DNA of 64,000 nt, from contig NC_134117.1 of NCBI RefSeq assembly GCF_040939455.1, forward strand, positions 66,734,501 through 66,798,500, given 5' to 3'. The stretch's first letter is position 1, and every line of letters starts with the position of its first letter. The notes under the pieces were generated by a model. The model saw only the letters and a program-made list of their open reading frames with translations, had not been told where the DNA came from and made no database searches. This document shows positions 59,155 to 64,000 of this stretch, in pieces. Both the position numbers and the translations under genes were made by a program. Source of the DNA: Microcebus murinus. Lineage: Eukaryota > Chordata > Mammalia > Primates > Cheirogaleidae.

Positions 59155-59734
59155 TATATTGGACTGTGATGCAAGCCAGAATGAATTGTGCTAAGACATT
59201 TTGTTATACTTGTTACCAGACATGGCTTAGACTTAATCTGACAAGTATACACACTCCTAACATAATTTGTGAAATTGGCATAACTTTGATAACAAAATTT
59301 GATGAAATACATAGAAGAATGGAAAATTACAAGCCAAACTTACTTATAAATGTAGATGTAAAAATCCTAAATAAAATATTAGGAAAATGAATATATAGCA
59401 ATGTTTTTCAAAGATAAACACTGTAACCTAACTGGGTTTCTTTAAGAAATGTAAAGTTGGTTTAACATTAGAAATATCAATGTAATTTGCCATATTAGCA
59501 TATTAAAGTAGAAAAAACTATGATCATTTTCATAGATGTAGTAAAAGCAGTTAATAAAATATAGTGTCTATTCACCTTAAGAAAAAAAAAAAAAAAAAAA
59601 ACCTCAGCATCATAGGAATGAAGGAATTTCTTAACTTAATAATGGACATCTATGAAAAATATCAAACATCATCCTAAATGGAAAAACACTGAAAGATTTC
59701 CCTCTGAGGCAAGAAGCAAGATGAATAGGCCCAC
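59155..59734 (+). repeat. L1 ORF2 (reverse-transcriptase region) fragment, part 1
   Basis: 'aaaaatcctaaataaaatat', 'taactgggtttctttaagaa', 'atgtaaagttggtttaacat' and 'catcctaaatggaaaaacac' are L1 ORF2 blocks in order. Stop codons and small deletions break the frame. A pure A-run of about 20 lies at 59582-59601. The copy is cut at 59734 by an LTR. Confidence 0.9.
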
Positions 59735-60130
59735 TGTATTAGTCAGCTCAGGTTGCCATAACAAAATACTATAGGTTGGGTGGCTTATATCAGAAATTTG
59801 TTTTCTTACAGTTCTGGAGGCTGGAAGTCCAAGGTCAGGGTGCCCACAGGGTGAGGTTCTGGGGAGGGCTCACTCTGGCTTGCAGGCTGCCACCTTTGCA
59901 CTGTGTCCTCACATTGAGGGGAAGAGAGAGAGAGAGAGAGGCACAGATCTCGCTCGCTCTCTTCCTTTTCTTACAAGGCTAAAATCCTTTCAAATTAGGG
60001 CCCTACCCTATGACCTCATTTAGTCTCAATTACCTCCTAAAGACCCTATCTCCAGATACCTGCCACACTGGGGGATTACAGCTTCAACCTACAAATTTTG
60101 GGGGGGGGGGTCACAATTCAGTCCATAGTA
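59735..60130 (-). mobile_element. MLT1/MST-type LTR inserted in L1
   Basis: Reverse orientation: 'tgtattagtcagctcaggtt' with 'gccataacaaaatactatag', 'ttctggaggctggaagtcca', 'cttacaaggctaaaatcctt', 'agggccctaccctatgacct' and 'tcacaattcagtccatag'. A GA repeat (59924-59940) and a run of ten G (about 60101-60110) are internal. The flanking L1 resumes at 60131, so the LTR is younger than this L1. Confidence 0.93.
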
Positions 60131-61085
60131 TCCTTTAACATTGCTTTTATTCAAATTGTACTGGAGGTATTTTTTAATGCATCATCAAGAGGGAGGAAAA
60201 AGCCCTAAAGATTATAACAAATAAACAAAATTCTGATTTTTTTCATAAATGATATGCTTGTGTACATAGAAATTTCAAGACAATTTATGCTTAAATTATT
60301 AGAATTAATAAAATGGCTCATAAATATAACTGTATTTAAAATCAATATACAAAATCATTTTCTCTATATAAGCAACATAAAGGTACACAACAAAAATTTA
60401 TAAGATATCATTTAAAATATTTTTAAAATGTCAAGCACCTAGTAATAAATCTAACAAAAGGTGTCTATGGCTTTCCAATAAAAACATTGTTGAGATAAAC
60501 TGAGAAAAAGAATGCTTAAGTAAATGGAGAGGCTATCATTTACATGGATTGGAAGATTCAATATTATAAAGATGTAACTGCTTTCCTAGTTAATCTTCAA
60601 ATTCAACACAATCAAACTACCTGCAGTAATATTGTGTAAAATTTAAGACCCTGATCCAAAAATGTATATGGAAATGAAAAGAGTGAAGAGTAACCAAAAT
60701 ACTCTTGAAGAAGAAGTTGGAGAAGTGGATATAACAGATTTATTAAAAAGTAACAGGATTTAAAATAGTGTAGTATTTTACAAAGATGGCTAAATAGACC
60801 AAAGGGACAGAAATAGGAAGGCTAGAGATATCCACACACACTTTATGACTAAATGGCATGGTACTGAGGGAAGGGCTATCATTTTCTGATAGGAGAGCAA
60901 CAGTGTTTAGAAAATGTAGCAGAAAAAAACGTACTATTCATGATAATACAGATGTTATGATAGGTAGTGATATATCTAATAAAAGAGACACAAGACATGT
61001 TAAAAAACAATATAAAACATTACTGAAGAAAAAACTAAATGGGAAGGTAGATATACTATGTTCATGAATAGGAAAACTCATGTCA
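60131..61085 (+). repeat. L1 ORF2 fragment, part 2
   Basis: 'ttattcaaattgtactggag', 'aaatcaatatacaaaatcat', 'catggattggaagattcaat' and 'acaaagatggctaaatagac' continue the ORF2 order. A second block near 60960-61080, 'ttactgaagaaaaaactaaa' plus 'actcatgtcataaagttgcc', repeats an earlier part of ORF2. This suggests two joined copies or a rearrangement. Confidence 0.85.
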
Positions 61086-61398
61086 TAAAGTTGCCAATTA
61101 TCCCCAAGTATCTTGTGATTTTGCTTTTGTGAAATCTAAGAACCTGACTTTCAAATATTAATAAATATGAAAGAATAGAGCTTCCAAGCAGTTCTGGAAA
61201 GGAGAAACAAAGATGGGTGTGACAAGTGCAAAAATATGATAGTGCACAGGGAGAAACAAATGGATCACTGGAGGAGAGCAGGAAGGCAGAAAGCATCTCA
61301 GGTACCTGCAAAGCCTGCTTGTGTGATTTAGGAGACTGTGGAAGTCAATGGTGATTATCAAAATCCATAGACAGCACAAAGAGGGAACTTTAATGCAT
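61086..61398. other. Unassigned, possibly L1-derived
   Basis: AT-rich sequence between two L1 segments. I cannot assign it to a family. Confidence 0.35.
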
Positions 61399-61407
61399 AC
61401 ATACAAA

Positions 61408-61859
61408 TTTTTTTTTTATTTTTATTTTTTTTATTTCGGCATATTATGGGGGTACAGATTTTAAGGTTTCAATAAATGCCATTTCCTCCCTCCCCCCACA
61501 AGTCTGAGTTTTCAGCATGACCATCCCTCAGATGGTGCACATGTCACTCGTTATGTATGTATATACCCGCCCCCTTTTCCCCTTCCCCCTCCCCCATACC
61601 CTATTACTGTAGTACCTATGTGTCCACTTAGGTGCTACTGAGTTAATACCAGTTTGCTAGTGAGTATATGTGGTGCTTGTTTTTCCATTCTTGGGATACT
61701 TCACTTAGTAGTATGGGTTCCAGCTCTAACCAGGAAAATATAAGATGTGCTATGTCACCATTGTTTCTTAGAGCTGAATAGTACTCCATGGTATACATAT
61801 ACCACATTTTATTAATCCATTCTTGGATTGATGGGCACTTGGGCTGTTTCCACAGCCTT
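61408..61859 (-). mobile_element. 5'-truncated young L1 3' end, strepsirrhine type
   Basis: On the plus strand it begins with a T-rich tail (poly-A on the minus strand), then 'atttcggcatattatggggg' and 'tacagattttaaggtttcaa', C-rich blocks, 'gagctgaatagtactccatg' and 'gtatacatataccacatttt', ending 'gatgggcacttgggctgttt'. A 10-bp duplication, tacatacaaa, flanks it at 61398-61407 and 61860-61869. Divergence looks low beside the neighbouring L1s. Confidence 0.88.
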
Positions 61860-61869
61860 TACATACAAA

Positions 61870-62649
61870 ATTTTTAAAACCAGCCAAGAATTCAAGGGAA
61901 CCCAGGATGGAATGTAGACAGTGTCACAGGAATCTAACTATATATAAATTCATGACATCACAACTAAAGGGCATGGGGGAAATGAGCTAACCTAAGTAAC
62001 ATCAGAAAACAATGTTTTCACTGAATTGTAAATCTAAAGACAAAAGGAATTGTGCATAAGCATTGTTCTAGTTGGTAAATTTGTTTCTCATGAAAGGATA
62101 TTTATTATTCCGAAATTAGTGTCCATATACACTAGGTTTGAACAAATAAGTAAATAGATGGTGGCTAGTGGGATCCAGGTTTCTGGCTGTTGCAGAGGCA
62201 AGTTACAGATAAGCCAGAGGAGAAAGCTAGAATGAAATACATAGTACTGGATTGGAGTCAGAGACAACAGTGTGAATTCGTGTGTAGTTTAGTAAATATA
62301 TGCATTAATAGATAAAGACACAATCATAGGTACATGCGTATTCACGGGTTAAGATATGCACAGCTACTTCCTAGCTCTAACCTCCAAGAGGAGCGACAAG
62401 CTGTGATGCCCCACAGCAACGAGCATGACCAGAGCCCATGTCTTGGATTCTAATATCACTCTAAATAGCAGGAACCAAGCTTCTTGTAGAGACAGTTGAC
62501 CCTAGGGCTGCAACACGGAATAGACAAGATGGGTTTGGAGCATCTTACAGTGTCAAGAGGCCAGGAAGTGAAAAGGCAGGAAGGGGAAGAAGAGAATTGG
62601 GATGTGCCAGAGGGAATCAGGAGCCAACCCAAAAGAGCTCCCGATGGCC
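61870..62649. other. Unassigned intronic sequence
   Basis: It may be the upstream part of the L1 3' UTR that follows, but the match is not clear enough to call. Confidence 0.35.
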
Positions 62650-63480
62650 AAAGCTGAAACAATTGGAGCAACAAAAGAAATATGGTAGTACTGGATTATA
62701 ATTTGAAGAATAAAATATTCAAGGGGCTATATTGTTACAAATAACTACAAGAAATACACAGGGAGAGGAGAGATAAAACTCTCCTCTAGAGAAGAATTTC
62801 AAATAACTTATGTAGTTACTTCCTCCTCCAAGAAGTGGAACTTAATATCCCCTCAACTCTGAACGTGGGCCACACTTAACTGAACTGCTTCTAGAAAGTA
62901 GAATATGGGAAAGAGGCATAAGGACTTTCACACTGGAGAAACCTGGCAAACACTACCTGACCCAGAGAACAAGGTTAACATCACCCATGGTTAAGTCATG
63001 TCCACAGCGTGCAAACCCAATTGGATATGGGGAGAATAGCATCTCTCTTCGCTATGGTCTTCCTCCCCAAAACCCATAAACTCAGTCTAACCATGAAAAA
63101 AAAAATAGGTAAACCCAAATTCAGGGACATTCTACATTAATACCTGACCAATATGCTTCAAAAATGCCAAGGTCTTGAAAAACAAGGAAAGTTCGGGAAA
63201 CTGTCACAGACCATAAGGAAGTAAGGAGAGATGATGTCTACGTGTAATATGGTATCCTGGATGGTCCTGGAACAGAAGGATGGGAACTGGTGAAATCCAC
63301 ATAAACTGTGGGGGTTAGTTGATAGTAATATACTAATTTGGATTGTAGTCATGACGATATTACCATTGTAATATAGGATGCTGACAATAGTGAGTGAGGG
63401 GTATGTGGGAACACTCTGTATGTTCTGTGCAACTTCTCTGTAAATGTAAACTGCCACATTCTAAATAAAATATTTATTTA
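62650..63480 (+). repeat. Old L1 3' UTR
   Basis: 'gtggaacttaatatcccctc', 'ggagaaacctggcaaacact', 'acataaactcagtctaacca'-like sequence, 'caaggtcttgaaaaacaagg', 'atggtatcctggatggtcct' and 'cttctctgtaaatgtaaact' follow the order of an L1M-type 3' UTR, ending 'ctaaataaaatatttattta'. Confidence 0.8.
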
Positions 63481-63489
63481 AAAAATCAG

Positions 63490-64000
63490 AGGAGAAATCA
63501 AGGACTCTCCAATAAATGGCATTGTAAAAATTGTTTATCCATATAGGTTAAATGATATTCTCCAAATTAAATTCAAGATGGATAAAAGATCAACATGTGA
63601 AAATCAATACTGTACAATTTTTTAAATAAATTATATGACCTGGAGTTAGGGATGATATTTTTAAAGAACACACAAATAAAACAAACCCTAAAGGGAATAA
63701 TTTATAGAGTTGACTCTATTAATATTAAAATCTTCTCACAAGAAATACACTGTAAAGAAAACAACATAATTAGCCACAGACAGGAAGACAATGTTTATGT
63801 ACATGCAAATGTAAGATAAATGTAAGACTGATAATATTAAAACAAATAATGCAATTCAACAAGAACAAAAAATATGAATAGGAAATGTCCAAAAGAAGTC
63901 CAAATGGAAATAAAATTGTGAAAAAATGCGTAGCCTCACTTGCAATCAGGAAACTGCAAATCAATATAAGATGGCATGTGATACCCATCAGATTTTCATA
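63490..64000 (+). repeat. L1 ORF2 3' part, cut by the window end
   Basis: 'taaaagatcaacatgtgaaa', 'aagaagtccaaatggaaata', 'gcgtagcctcacttgcaatc' and 'aggaaactgcaaatcaatat' are the L1 ORF2 blocks that precede the stop codon. It starts after a complete 3' UTR, so it is a separate copy from the one before. Confidence 0.85.

Larger units (their letters stand above)
28993..64000 (-). other. GRID1: GRID1 intron upstream of the 28797-28992 exon (partial)
   Basis: At least 35 kb of intron lies 5' of the exon in the sense of transcription. The preceding exon should carry the SYTANLAAF segment of the third membrane helix. I found no such translation on the minus strand, so the intron extends beyond the window. 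It contains three LTRs, a long L2 copy, a well-preserved hAT element and an L1 cluster at the far end. Confidence 0.92.

Overview
This is a repeat-rich nuclear DNA window from a primate. It is almost entirely intronic and contains two coding exons of one gene on the minus strand. The gene is GRID1, which encodes the ionotropic glutamate receptor subunit delta-1 (GluD1). The host is inferred to be a strepsirrhine primate (lemur or loris group). The full-length Alu at 19919-20270 has the long A/T-rich linker with a 'ggccaac' block between its arms that I associate with lemur Alus. The minus-strand L1 3' end at 61408-61859 looks like the young strepsirrhine L1 type, and a well-preserved hAT element at 54362-54541 fits a lineage whose DNA transposons stayed active later than in monkeys and apes.

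Layout, read on the minus strand from high to low coordinates. 64000-28993 is the upstream intron and is incomplete in the window. 28992-28797 is a 196-bp exon coding the start of the S2 half of the ligand-binding domain. 28796-3885 is a complete intron of 24.9 kb. 3884-3718 is a 167-bp exon coding the rest of the ligand-pocket wall. 3717-1 is the downstream intron and is also incomplete. Both exons have AG/GT splice sites, join in phase (RK|AKKGNY), and together code 121 residues. No other coding exon was recognised on either strand. The remaining open reading frames look like chance or repeat-derived frames.

The introns hold many old SINEs (MIR), L2 remnants including a long one at about 37.3-38.9 kb, MER5A-type and other hAT DNA transposons, and MLT1/MST-type LTRs at 35.1, 44.4 and 59.7 kb. 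L1 fragments of several ages concentrate at 18.5-22.0, 26.3-27.1 and 59.2-64.0 kb. Nested insertions give relative ages: Alu into L1, L1 into MLT1, LTR into L1, and a small DNA transposon into L2. Simple repeats include a perfect 19-copy GATGA array at 45346-45440 and about 480 bp of degenerate TG-rich alternating sequence at 11197-11680.

Repeat-poor stretches with homeodomain-like or octamer motifs (about 15.05-15.8, 22.9-23.5, 30.95-31.2, 39.4-39.6 and 47.0-47.5 kb) are candidate conserved non-coding elements. That is inference, since conservation cannot be measured here. I found no convincing undescribed system. The most useful leads are the GluD1 substitutions, the frame-neutral exon pair with matching donor sites, the lineage-specific transposons and the candidate regulatory segments. 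Repeat boundaries are approximate unless a target-site duplication is quoted.
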